Source of the DNA: a virus
Reading direction: 5' to 3' (one strand)
Virus record (IMG/VR): IMGVR_UViG_3300042465_002487
Coordinates: 1-30,735 of that record
DNA: 30,735 nucleotides
Positions 15,059 to 21,892 of this stretch are shown here, piece after piece. The notes below the pieces were generated by a model, which was not told where the DNA came from, made no database searches, and saw nothing but the letters and a program-made list of their open reading frames with translations. Numbering within the stretch: the stretch's first letter is position 1; each line of letters opens with the position of its first letter. Both the position numbers and the translations under genes were made by a program.

Positions 15059-15419
15059 CGTAAAAAGTTAAACCAAAACGTAAAAAGTTAAAATAAATGT
15101 TTTTACGGGTTTTAGTACTGAAAATCAACTACTTACAACAAATCGTAAAAAGTTGAATCAACTAATAAAAATGTTTTTACAGCCTATAAACCAATGATAG
15201 CAAAGGTTTACATTAAAAACGTAAAAACATTTTTAAAAACACCTACTTATTATAGATATAAAAATACAGTAAAACGCTAATTTTTATTTTTTTTATTTTT
15301 CACTAAAAAAACATCTAAAGTTTTTACAGTTGATAGCTAAAGCTTTACTACCATTGACTTAAGAGCCGTAAAAAGTTGCGTAAAAAGTGCGTAAAAACAC
15401 CGTAAAAACCCGTAAAAAC
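15059..15419. other. Candidate replication origin with CGTAAAAA iterons
   Basis: Within 361 bp there are nine copies of CGTAAAAA on the + strand (starting at 15059, 15079, 15144, 15220, 15367, 15379, 15390, 15401, 15411) and three inverted copies (15099-15107, 15173-15180, 15320-15327, the last two matching eight of nine bases of the extended site). The first two are 20 bp apart, and the last five are spaced 12, 11, 11 and 10 bp, close to one helical turn. Early copies continue as AGTTAA/AGTTGA and later ones as ACA/ACC. The array directly precedes the SF3 helicase genes, as in initiator-helicase replicons. The initiator is inferred to be one of the two downstream proteins. No gene of useful length lies here. 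Confidence 0.75.
15274..15318. other. AT-rich tract, candidate DNA-unwinding element
   Basis: A long T/A run (TTTTTATTTTTTTTATTTTT, then CACTAAAAAAACATC) sits between the outer and the tandem iterons. Easily melted DNA next to iterons is the normal site of initial strand opening in iteron origins. The assignment rests on composition and position only. Confidence 0.5.
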
Positions 15420-15437
15420 ATTTTATTAATTTATTTG

Positions 15438-15467
15438 TTTGTGATATTAAAAATTTTACTATATTTG
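15438..15467 (+). promoter_or_regulatory. Bacteroidota-type promoter for the replication genes
   Basis: TTTG at 15438-15441, an 18-bp spacer, and TATATTTG at 15460-15467. Transcription would begin near 15473, just before the first arm of the interleaved inverted repeats. The upstream end lies only 19 bp past the last iteron, so binding of the initiator to the array could also repress this promoter. Confidence 0.75.
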
Positions 15468-15472
15468 TAATC

Positions 15473-15580
15473 AGGTAAGCCTTGGAACTTCCTTAAAGAA
15501 ATTAATTTAAAACCCATTTGTTAAAAGTCATCCAAGGCGCTTTTTTCAAATGGGTTTTGTCATTTAACAATATTAAATTT
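15473..15580 (+). ncRNA. Structured leader RNA: interleaved inverted repeats
   Basis: From the predicted transcription start to the next ATG there are two interleaved perfect repeats. GCCTTGGA (15479-15486) matches TCCAAGGC (15531-15538). AAAACCCATTTG (15509-15520) matches CAAATGGGTTTT (15547-15558). The second can be extended inside by AAAAG/CTTTT (15523-15527 with 15540-15544), which places TCCAAGGC in the hairpin loop. The order 1-2-1'-2' is that of a pseudoknot or of competing hairpins. The AAAACCC...GGGTTTT arms resemble the late terminator at 11309-11336, so attenuation or a free-standing RNA of about 90 nt is possible. Confidence 0.55.
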
Positions 15581-15871
15581 ATGTGTACAAAATTTTGGAG
15601 TGAAAAACATTTAGGAGGTTATTATATTGATGATGGACTATTTAATTTGTTTTTAAAAAGTAATGGTTTCTTTAAAAGAAGATATTTAAATACTTATGAA
15701 ATTGTTGTAAAGGAAAATGACATAATAAAAGTTATACATTTATTTGAAATGAAATACTTTGTTATTAAATACTTAATTGATAATAATGTAAGTAAATATG
15801 TTTTTTCTGTAATAGATAAAAAGAAGTATTTTAATATTAACCTACTAACTGAAATTGAAAATGAACAATAA
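15581..15871 (+). CDS. Mini-protein duplicating the N-terminal domain of the SF3 helicase
   Basis: A 96-residue protein from the ATG at 15581. An upstream in-frame extension to 15518 would run through the leader hairpin, so I reject it. It aligns with residues 9-102 of the next gene: both have FW near the start, then FL..(S)(N/G)GFFK, then a D/K-rich strand, then KYFVIKYLIDNN against KDFVLDYVLDNE, then a similar spacing to the end (LLTEIENE against FLSQIVSKE). It therefore appears to be a tandem duplication of that domain, expressed alone. It could bind the iterons, regulate the helicase, or be a decaying copy. It overlaps the helicase start by 11 bp. Confidence 0.7.
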   Translation: MCTKFWSEKHLGGYYIDDGLFNLFLKSNGFFKRRYLNTYEIVVKENDIIKVIHLFEMKYFVIKYLIDNNVSKYVFSVIDKKKYFNINLLTEIENEQ

Positions 15872-17276
15872 TAATTTAGAACCATTTTGGAGAATAAGCC
15901 AAGACGGAAAACCATCACTAAGTATTTTAGGATTTAGAAGATTTTTAGAGGGTAGTGGATTTTTTAAAAATAGACCTAATGAAAACAGTACATTTAATTT
16001 GATAAAAAAAGAGGGGATATTTTTAGAGATAAAAGATGAAACTGATATAAAGGATTTTGTACTAGATTACGTTTTAGATAATGAAGATAATGAATCAGTT
16101 TATAATTTAATGGCTGGAAAGACAACTACATTTAAAAGAGATTTTTTATCTCAAATAGTTAGTAAAGAAATCAAAGTTTTAAAAGATACAAAAGAAACAG
16201 CTTATTTGTTTTATGAAAATGGAATATTAGAAGTTAAAAAAGATAGTAAAACTCTTAAAAATTATAGTGATTATGGAGTTTCAATATGGAAAGACCAGGT
16301 TATTAAAAGAAAATATATTGAAAGTGATCATCATGAAAGCGAGTTTAGAACTTTTATTTGGAAAATTAGCGGTGAAAATGTAGATAGGTACAATACTTTT
16401 CAGACTGTTATAGGTTATTTAATACATTCATACAAATCAAAAGTTGATAATAAGGCTATAATTTTAAATGATGAAATGATAAGCGACGAGCCAAACGGTA
16501 GAAGTGGAAAGGGTTTACTTTGGAATGCTTTGGGATTAATGAAAAGGGTACAATCTTTAAACGGTAAATCATTTTCTTTTTTAGATCAATTCCCTTATCA
16601 ATCTATTAAAACAGATTGTCAGATACTTGTTTATGACGATGTAAAACCAAACTTTGCTTTTATAAATCTATTCTCAATGATTACAGAAGGGATGGAAATT
16701 ACTTATAAAGGACAAAATACTATCAAGTTACCAGTAGAAGATTCCCCAAAGATATTGATTACTACAAACTACGTTATTAAAGGAACTGGAGGTTCACACG
16801 ATGCTAGAAAGTTTGAAGTTGAGTTAAGTTCTTTTTTTAATGCTAATCATTCCCCTCAAGATTTCTTTGGACACATGCTATTTGATGACTGGGATATTAA
16901 AGAGTTCGCTAGATTTGACTGCTACATGATTGAATGTATTAAAAAGTATTTAAATTTTGGTTTAATGAAATATAATAGTATTTCTTTACCGTTTAAAAAG
17001 TTAGAGGTTGAGTTAACCAAAGAGTTAATGGAATGTTTAGTAGGTTTAATTTCTAATGAATGGTATGAATCAAAGTGGTTTTATGATTTTTACGAAAGCC
17101 AATTGATTAATAAATTTGATAGAAATAAATTAACAAAAAATAAGGTTTCAATTTGCATTAAAAAGTATTGCGAATTTTATAATTATGAATATGAAAGTGT
17201 TTCACCTGGTGGGATTAAAAAATTTAAAATAAATAAAACTAATGTAAATCCTAAAACTTTGGAAAAATGGAATTAA
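15861..17276 (+). CDS. SF3-type replicative helicase (P4/D5-like)
   Basis: A 471-residue protein counted from the ATG at 15861. A TTG two codons upstream is also possible. The C-terminal ATPase has Walker A NGRSGKGL (212-219), Walker B QILVYDD (254-260), motif C KILITTN (297-303) and a downstream Arg (DARKFEV, about 316), the order of superfamily 3 helicases of P4 alpha, D5 and related phage/plasmid replication proteins. Residues 1-105 form a separate domain that is duplicated in the preceding mini-gene. No primase-type zinc or TOPRIM motif is evident, so priming may depend on the host. The protein would unwind the adjacent iteron origin. It overlaps the next gene by 10 bp. Confidence 0.85.
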   Translation: MNNNNLEPFWRISQDGKPSLSILGFRRFLEGSGFFKNRPNENSTFNLIKKEGIFLEIKDETDIKDFVLDYVLDNEDNESVYNLMAGKTTTFKRDFLSQIVSKEIKVLKDTKETAYLFYENGILEVKKDSKTLKNYSDYGVSIWKDQVIKRKYIESDHHESEFRTFIWKISGENVDRYNTFQTVIGYLIHSYKSKVDNKAIILNDEMISDEPNGRSGKGLLWNALGLMKRVQSLNGKSFSFLDQFPYQSIKTDCQILVYDDVKPNFAFINLFSMITEGMEITYKGQNTIKLPVEDSPKILITTNYVIKGTGGSHDARKFEVELSSFFNANHSPQDFFGHMLFDDWDIKEFARFDCYMIECIKKYLNFGLMKYNSISLPFKKLEVELTKELMECLVGLISNEWYESKWFYDFYESQLINKFDRNKLTKNKVSICIKKYCEFYNYEYESVSPGGIKKFKINKTNVNPKTLEKWN

Positions 17277-17626
17277 CTAAACCAACTGGAATAATACTTT
17301 GCACTCCTTTTATTTCTATAAATAAGGAATTGGAAAAGCAATACATTCAACTATCGGAACATGAAAAGATAAACGGTAATTTAAGAACTGAAATAGATAT
17401 TAATACAGCTTATCATTATCTTAAGAATTTAGCATTTAGAACGGAGGCTACGATATTGAAACAAGAGCAAAAGGAAATAGACACAACACTTGCAGAAAAC
17501 ACGTTAAAACGCTTGTTATTTATACAGTATCAATTTAGTAGATTAGACGTTGATATACAAACTTTGAAACGTGAGAATCAATTGCTAGAAGAAAAGTTAA
17601 ACTATTTTAAACAGAATTTCAAATGA
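17267..17626 (+). CDS. Hypothetical coiled-coil protein (119 aa)
   Basis: A 119-residue protein whose second half is a clear coiled coil (LDVDIQTLKRENQLLEEKLN). The first half is helical and polar with IILCTPFISINKELEKQYIQ near the N-terminus. It is coupled to both helicases by short overlaps, so it is probably an accessory of replication, for example an adaptor or loader. No family is recognised. Confidence 0.65.
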   Translation: MELTKPTGIILCTPFISINKELEKQYIQLSEHEKINGNLRTEIDINTAYHYLKNLAFRTEATILKQEQKEIDTTLAENTLKRLLFIQYQFSRLDVDIQTLKRENQLLEEKLNYFKQNFK

Positions 17627-19017
17627 TAGTTTTAAGAGATTACCAAAATGAATATATCAATAAGATAAAAGATTCTTTTAAATTAGGTAATAAAAGATTA
17701 ATACTTTGTTCAGCAACTGGAAGTGGTAAAACTATAATGTTTAGTTACATGACTTTAGAGGCTATAAATAAAGGTAAAAAAGTTTTAATACTTACAGACC
17801 GTAAAGAATTATTTACACAGTCTACAAGTTCACTGTTTAAAATGGGTTTAAATGCCTCAGAGATTAAACCTAAGAACGATGTAAACGAAAGTAATACTTT
17901 GCACGTTGGAATGATGCAGACAATAGTTAGAAGATTAGATAAACTTAAAGACTATTTAGATAGTTTAGATTTAATAATAATAGACGAGGCGCACAAAACC
18001 ATATTTGATAAAGTATTTGATTACATAAATCCTAAAACTTTTGTAATTGGCGCAACTGCTACACCACATCGAGAGGGTAAACAAGACAGTTTAAAGCACT
18101 TTTATACCGATTTAATACAAGTTATTGATACGCCTGATTTAATTAAGCTAGGTAATTTGTCAAGTCCTGAAAGTTATGGAGTGCCAATAAACTTAAAAGG
18201 AGTAAAATTAAAAGGTGGTGACTTTGATGAGAAAGCACAAGCGAAAAGGTTTAGTGAAATACAATTGTTTCACGGAGTTTATGACAACTACCAAAGATTA
18301 ACACCCAGTAAAAAAGCGTTGATATTTGCGCCAAACGTTGAAAGTAGTATTGAATTAGTGGAAAGTTTTAATAGTAAAGGTTTAGAGTGTAAGCACGTTG
18401 ATTGCTACATGACAGATGAAGACAGGAAACAAACTTTAAAATGGTTTGAAGAAACACCAGGAGCAATATTATCGAACTATGGAATATTAACAACTGGTTT
18501 TGATTGTCCGAGTATTGAGGTTGTAATACTTTACAGAGCAACAAAAAGTTTACCTTTGTTTCTTCAAATGGTTGGTAGAGGTTCAAGGGTTACACCAACA
18601 AAAAACGCTTTTACTATTTTAGATTTTGGTAATAATATTAAAACACATAACTACTGGGAAAGTAAAAGAGAATGGACTTTAGATAAAAAAGAAAAAAAGG
18701 AAGATTCAGCACCATTAAAAGAATGCCCTAGTTGTTATTTTATAAACTCAAATACTGCTAGTGAATGTATTAATTGTGGTTTTGTATTTAAGAAAACAGA
18801 AAAGGAGCTAGAAGAGGAAATAATTATAGAACTGCAAAAAATGAATAAATGGCAAACAATGGATTTTTTAGCAGATGCATCTTTTAAAGATTTAGAACTT
18901 TATGCAATTGCAAAAGGGTACAGTAAGAACTGGATAAAACACCAATTAAAAACAGAAAAAGATTTTTACGATTATGGAGAATATAAAGGATACAAAAGAG
19001 GGTGGCACAAGTACTGA
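17623..19017 (+). CDS. SF2 DEAD/DEAH-box helicase with zinc ribbon
   Basis: A 464-residue helicase of the UvrB/type I restriction-like SF2 group. A Q-like LRDYQ motif (residues 4-8) precedes Walker A ATGSGKT (31-37). IIIDEAHKT (motif II) and GATATPHREG (motif III) follow, and motif VI is QMVGRGSRVTP in the second domain. A four-Cys zinc ribbon (CPSC...CINCG) follows, then a helical tail. It would translocate on or unwind branched DNA during replication or recombination. It overlaps the nuclease gene by 44 bp, and the two may act as one machine. Confidence 0.88.
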   Translation: MIVLRDYQNEYINKIKDSFKLGNKRLILCSATGSGKTIMFSYMTLEAINKGKKVLILTDRKELFTQSTSSLFKMGLNASEIKPKNDVNESNTLHVGMMQTIVRRLDKLKDYLDSLDLIIIDEAHKTIFDKVFDYINPKTFVIGATATPHREGKQDSLKHFYTDLIQVIDTPDLIKLGNLSSPESYGVPINLKGVKLKGGDFDEKAQAKRFSEIQLFHGVYDNYQRLTPSKKALIFAPNVESSIELVESFNSKGLECKHVDCYMTDEDRKQTLKWFEETPGAILSNYGILTTGFDCPSIEVVILYRATKSLPLFLQMVGRGSRVTPTKNAFTILDFGNNIKTHNYWESKREWTLDKKEKKEDSAPLKECPSCYFINSNTASECINCGFVFKKTEKELEEEIIIELQKMNKWQTMDFLADASFKDLELYAIAKGYSKNWIKHQLKTEKDFYDYGEYKGYKRGWHKY

Positions 19018-19342
19018 AAATAAGATACAACAACAAATGTTTGTATGGTTTCAAAACAATTACAGTCTAAAGGATAATGTAAAAGGATTATTTGCCAGTA
19101 TTCCAAACGATTCAAAGGATGCTAAAGAGCAAATGAGAAAAAAAGCTACTGGTATGAAGGTAGGTCATTCAGATTTTAACATTTACATGAATGGTAAGTG
19201 TTATTTCTTTGAAGTTAAAACACCTACTGGGGTGCAAAGTGATTCACAAAAGAGATTTGAAAGCGAGGTTAAAAGTTTAGGTTTTGAATATTACATCGTG
19301 AGGTCATTGGAAGAGTTTAAACAAAAAATAAAAAAGTTATGA
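18974..19342 (+). CDS. VRR-NUC domain nuclease
   Basis: A 122-residue protein with the pattern of VRR-NUC (PD-(D/E)XK) nucleases: STENKIQQQMFVWFQNN at the start, then ASIPND, then GMKVGHSDFNIY with the catalytic Asp, then CYFFEVKTP (the E-x-K), then SDSQKRFESEVKSLGFEYYI with the conserved Gln. The start at 18974, 44 bp inside the helicase gene, is required because the later ATG at 19038 would remove the conserved ENKIQQ region. Phage members resolve or trim branched DNA. It is coupled to the SF2 helicase. Confidence 0.85.
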   Translation: MENIKDTKEGGTSTENKIQQQMFVWFQNNYSLKDNVKGLFASIPNDSKDAKEQMRKKATGMKVGHSDFNIYMNGKCYFFEVKTPTGVQSDSQKRFESEVKSLGFEYYIVRSLEEFKQKIKKL

Positions 19343-19638
19343 AAGATATGAGTATAGAAGCAATACAAGATAAGTTAATGGATGGAATATTAACTCAATA
19401 TCAGAATAAAATTAATAATCTATTCAAAGAAGGGTTAAAAAGAAAAGGATTTGAATTTGAAAATGAATCAGATTATTTAAGTTTTATAAGCATAAATTGC
19501 AGAGGTTTTAGTAAAGGAAATGAAACAACATATTACGTAAATAATATACCTTTCTTTTTTTATGTAACTCCTGTATTTAATAATAATTTCGATATATTAA
19601 ACCCTTCTTATGATTTTGGAAAATATAGTTTTTTGTAG
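19339..19638 (+). CDS. Hypothetical protein (99 aa)
   Basis: Begins MKDMSIEAIQDKLMDGILTQ. The second half is rich in Phe, Tyr and Asn (TYYVNNIPFFFYVTPVFNNN). It overlaps the nuclease by 4 bp and is the last gene before the next promoter. No family is recognised. The aromatic C-terminal half may form strands. Confidence 0.6.
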   Translation: MKDMSIEAIQDKLMDGILTQYQNKINNLFKEGLKRKGFEFENESDYLSFISINCRGFSKGNETTYYVNNIPFFFYVTPVFNNNFDILNPSYDFGKYSFL

Positions 19639-19642
19639 ACTC

Positions 19643-19665
19643 TTATTTAGAATCATTATAAATAA
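19643..19665. promoter_or_regulatory. Inverted repeat upstream of promoter (copy 2)
   Basis: TTATTTA and TAAATAA with a 9-base centre that differs from the copy at 11338-11360 at two positions. It is followed immediately by an isolated CGTAAAAAG at 19666-19674, the same sequence as the origin iterons, and then by the promoter. This may be a regulatory site read by phage DNA-binding proteins. Confidence 0.45.
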
Positions 19666-19676
19666 CGTAAAAAGTA

Positions 19677-19706
19677 TTGTCAATTAAAATAAGTTTGTTA
19701 CATTTG
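19677..19706 (+). promoter_or_regulatory. Bacteroidota-type promoter for the recombination operon
   Basis: TTG at 19677-19679, a 19-bp spacer and TACATTTG at 19699-19706. Transcription would start near 19713, 16 bp before the ATG at 19729. The -7 element is embedded in an inverted repeat (see 19697-19710). Confidence 0.8.
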
Positions 19707-19710
19707 TAAC
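19697..19710. promoter_or_regulatory. Operator-like inverted repeat over the -7 box
   Basis: GTTACA and TGTAAC separated by TT overlap the -7 box. A protein bound here would block the promoter. No other copy of this 14-bp site was noticed in the window, so its regulator is unknown. A ribbon-helix-helix protein from the phage (12417 or 21612) is one candidate. Confidence 0.45.
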
Positions 19711-19728
19711 ACATTAAAACGAAAGATT

Positions 19729-19890
19729 ATGACAGAATTAGAATTAGAAGAATTAATTAAGAAGTTTGAAGTTAGAATAAAGATTTCAAACGACATGCAG
19801 CAAACACCATTTTTTGAAGGAGTTAGATCAATGAGTGAATTTGCAATAGCAGAATTAAAATTAATATTATCAAAATGGGACACGTTATGA
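19729..19890 (+). CDS. Small acidic hypothetical protein (53 aa)
   Basis: The first gene of the promoter-driven block, starting MTELELEELIKKFEVRIKIS and ending ELKLILSKWDTL. It is helical and has no recognised motif. It is coupled by ATGA to the annealing-protein gene, so it may be a small partner of recombination. The short coding length makes the function call impossible. Confidence 0.65.
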   Translation: MTELELEELIKKFEVRIKISNDMQQTPFFEGVRSMSEFAIAELKLILSKWDTL

Positions 19891-20558
19891 GTAATGACAA
19901 TTTAAACCTTTGGCATAGTGTTGAGAAAACAAATCCAAAGTATACTAAGAAAGCAAAAGTTGGAGGCAATCAAATTACATCTATTTCCCCACAGTATCAA
20001 ATAATGAACGTGACTGAGAAGTTTGGCACTTATGGTTCAACATGGGGATTTAAAAATATTGAGTTAGATTATAGTTTAGTAGGAGCTACGTTTAAAAAAG
20101 ACAAAACAGAGGGGTTTTATCCAAATGTAAAAGTAATAGGCAAAGAAGATGCTTGTATGGGTTTGGTGGTTTTTAAAGCTACATTCTTTTATCCTAATGG
20201 TGAATTTCCAGTTATCAATTCAATTAGTTTGTTTACAAATAATGAAATGAGTAAGTTAGATGATAACTTTGCTAAGAAAGTAGAAACCGACGCATTAACA
20301 AAAGCTATTTCAAAACTAGGATTTAATGCCGATATTTTTCTAGGCAAGTTTGATGATGTTAGATATGTTGAAGCAATGAATAGCGAATTTAATCCAGTTG
20401 CGTCACAAGTTAAAACATTGCCATACATAAATGAAAAATCATTTAATCAAGCGTGTGAGCGTATAGTTAAAGGCGAGAAAGATTTGATTACAAAATTACG
20501 TGAATCATTCGTGTTCACAGCACAACAAGAACTCGAGATAAAAGAAATACTAGGATAA
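19887..20558 (+). CDS. Rad52/Sak-like single-strand annealing protein
   Basis: A 223-residue protein taken from the ATG at 19887, which overlaps the preceding stop. An ATG four codons earlier is less likely. The N-terminal NLWHSVEKTNPKYTKKAKVG and QITSISPQYQIMNVTEKFG match a family that I recall from Bacteroidota phages as Rad52/Sak-like recombinases, with GSTWGFKNIELDY as the core strand region. The helical signature FAKKVETDALTKAISKLGFN followed by ADIFLGKFDDVRY matches the Rad52-superfamily loop. It would anneal complementary strands during recombination-dependent replication. The call is on patterns and context, since these proteins are divergent. Confidence 0.65.
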   Translation: MSNDNLNLWHSVEKTNPKYTKKAKVGGNQITSISPQYQIMNVTEKFGTYGSTWGFKNIELDYSLVGATFKKDKTEGFYPNVKVIGKEDACMGLVVFKATFFYPNGEFPVINSISLFTNNEMSKLDDNFAKKVETDALTKAISKLGFNADIFLGKFDDVRYVEAMNSEFNPVASQVKTLPYINEKSFNQACERIVKGEKDLITKLRESFVFTAQQELEIKEILG

Positions 20559-20842
20559 TGGAAAATTTTAACGACCAAGATATGGAGCAAGTAGAATACT
20601 ACAACAGTGTTCCACAAGAGTCAAAACCAGCGCAAGAGCCAGTGCAAGTAATTGACTACTCAAAATTAGTTTATTGTACTGTTTCATGGAAGCGTGGGGT
20701 TTACAAACAAGTAATTAAAAAATTCAATGATGAAAAGCACTTTGAAAATTGGTATGACTTCATATCTAAAAGAGGTGGTGACGTTATAGGAATAGACCAG
20801 CCAAAAGAAGACGATACATACACTTTAAAAACTAAAAGATGA
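20558..20842 (+). CDS. Hypothetical protein (94 aa)
   Basis: Shares one base with the annealing protein gene (TAATG) and overlaps the next by 4 bp. The N-terminal third is acidic and Pro/Gln-rich, and the rest has a strand-rich core (YCTVSWKRGVYKQVIKKFND, FENWYDFISKRGG). It may be a partner of the annealing protein. No family is recognised. Confidence 0.65.
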   Translation: MENFNDQDMEQVEYYNSVPQESKPAQEPVQVIDYSKLVYCTVSWKRGVYKQVIKKFNDEKHFENWYDFISKRGGDVIGIDQPKEDDTYTLKTKR

Positions 20843-21027
20843 GATACCAAGACGAGCAACAGATTAACGAATTGGAAAATATGTTTAAAAGGTTAATTGT
20901 TTGGTTAGCTGTATTATTCGGATTAATCATATTAATCACAATACTAACAGTAAAAGGGTGCAGTAATACGGTTGCACCCGTTCACTTCAAAGAGAGTTAC
21001 ACACCGACAAAATTTAATAAGCTATGA
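20839..21027 (+). CDS. Single-pass membrane protein (62 aa)
   Basis: An N-terminal polar segment, then one hydrophobic helix at about 19-38 (LIVWLAVLFGLIILITILTV), then a short tail with Cys41. The Cys follows the hydrophobic stretch, but the N-terminus is too long for a lipoprotein signal, so a membrane anchor is more likely. It is coupled by ATGA to another membrane protein. Confidence 0.65.
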   Translation: MRYQDEQQINELENMFKRLIVWLAVLFGLIILITILTVKGCSNTVAPVHFKESYTPTKFNKL

Positions 21028-21176
21028 GATATGTTGTATTAGGACTTGTATTATTGTTTATACAAGCGTTGATAATAAGTAAACTATTAGATGAAGACAT
21101 AGATAACTCAATGATTCTTAGTTTTTGGTTAGGTATTTTTTATTTAATAGTATGGTTCACAATTTCATTTTGGTAA
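21024..21176 (+). CDS. Two-helix membrane protein (50 aa)
   Basis: Starts MRYVVLGLVLLFIQALIISK with a hydrophobic first segment, a short acidic loop (LDEDIDNSM) and a second hydrophobic segment (ILSFWLGIFYLIVWFTISFW). It follows the single-pass protein by a 4-bp overlap. Small membrane pairs in early phage operons can exclude other phages or alter the host membrane. They can also be holin-like, but the lysis cassette lies elsewhere. Confidence 0.6.
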   Translation: MRYVVLGLVLLFIQALIISKLLDEDIDNSMILSFWLGIFYLIVWFTISFW

Positions 21177-21191
21177 TTAAATAGAAAAGTT

Positions 21192-21608
21192 ATGATAACA
21201 AACGATTGTTTAGTAGGTTGCACAAGTAAAGCACATCATAAGAATTGCAACGGAGCTTATCAACCGTTCCATTTAGACGCAACTAGATACGAGCGTATTG
21301 AGGATGAAATGTACGAGCAATTGCAACCAGAGTCACAAGACGAACGAGCGATTGATATTGAAAGAGTAATCACAGATTTTGATCTAAACACTATTGTAAA
21401 GCACAAAGAGTATTACGAAAAGTATTTTTTAGTAAACTTTGCAGTTAAAGAACTAGGAGTAACGATTAATAAAATGGGTGAGTTGCTAAAAGTAAACAGT
21501 TCAAAAATTAAAGCGTATCTTAACTCTCACAAAGCAGTTGAAGAGTGCCACTGGTATCACATAAAGACCAATAAAATAGAATCAGTATTAAAATCAATTA
21601 AAGGATAA
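21192..21608 (+). CDS. Hypothetical protein with Cys/His cluster (138 aa)
   Basis: The N-terminus has DCLVGCTSKAHHKNCNGAYQ (residues 5-24), a Cys/His-rich stretch that could bind zinc. The middle is acidic, and the C-terminal part has helices with VNFAVKELGVTINKMGELLK and SKIKAYLNSHKAVEECHWY, compatible with a helix-turn-helix. A small DNA-binding or regulator protein is possible. I do not recognise the family. Confidence 0.6.
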   Translation: MITNDCLVGCTSKAHHKNCNGAYQPFHLDATRYERIEDEMYEQLQPESQDERAIDIERVITDFDLNTIVKHKEYYEKYFLVNFAVKELGVTINKMGELLKVNSSKIKAYLNSHKAVEECHWYHIKTNKIESVLKSIKG

Positions 21609-21611
21609 AAC

Positions 21612-21767
21612 ATGGCACAAAATAGAATAGAACTAGATGAGGAACTTTTGTACAAGTTGAAATTGTACGCAATTAATAAGGGACTTCCAACAAGGAATCA
21701 GGCAATAGTTAACTTAGCGATGAAGTTAGCGGTTGAAAGTATTGAAAAATTAAAACTAGAGAAATGA
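21612..21767 (+). CDS. Ribbon-helix-helix regulator candidate (51 aa)
   Basis: NRIELDEELLYKLKLYAINK followed by GLPTRNQAIVNLAMKLAVES fits the CopG/Arc-type fold: a short strand (RIEL), helix A, a turn with GLPTRNQAI and helix B. Small proteins of this kind usually act as dimeric repressors. It is coupled by ATGA to the next gene and is the best candidate for the operators near 19697 or 19643. Confidence 0.65.
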   Translation: MAQNRIELDEELLYKLKLYAINKGLPTRNQAIVNLAMKLAVESIEKLKLEK

Positions 21768-21892
21768 GATTTAACAGAGTAATAGAGCAACCGAGAGCAT
21801 TAATTATGCGAAACAAACATTTTCGTAAAGATGTGAGGGATTTTAACAAAGTATTGAGTACTTTAGAATGGTTTAAAAATAATGAAGAATGA
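21764..21892 (+). CDS. Small basic hypothetical protein (42 aa)
   Basis: A basic protein with a cluster MRNKHFRKDVRDFNK in the middle. It overlaps both neighbours by 4 bp (ATGA), which supports translation despite the short length. No motif is recognised. Confidence 0.5.
   Translation: MRFNRVIEQPRALIMRNKHFRKDVRDFNKVLSTLEWFKNNEE

Noticed and set aside
15518-15580. Upstream extension of the mini-protein to 15518
   Set aside because: The added residues come from the leader hairpin and have no counterpart in the helicase N-terminus, whereas the ATG at 15581 gives a product that aligns end to end.
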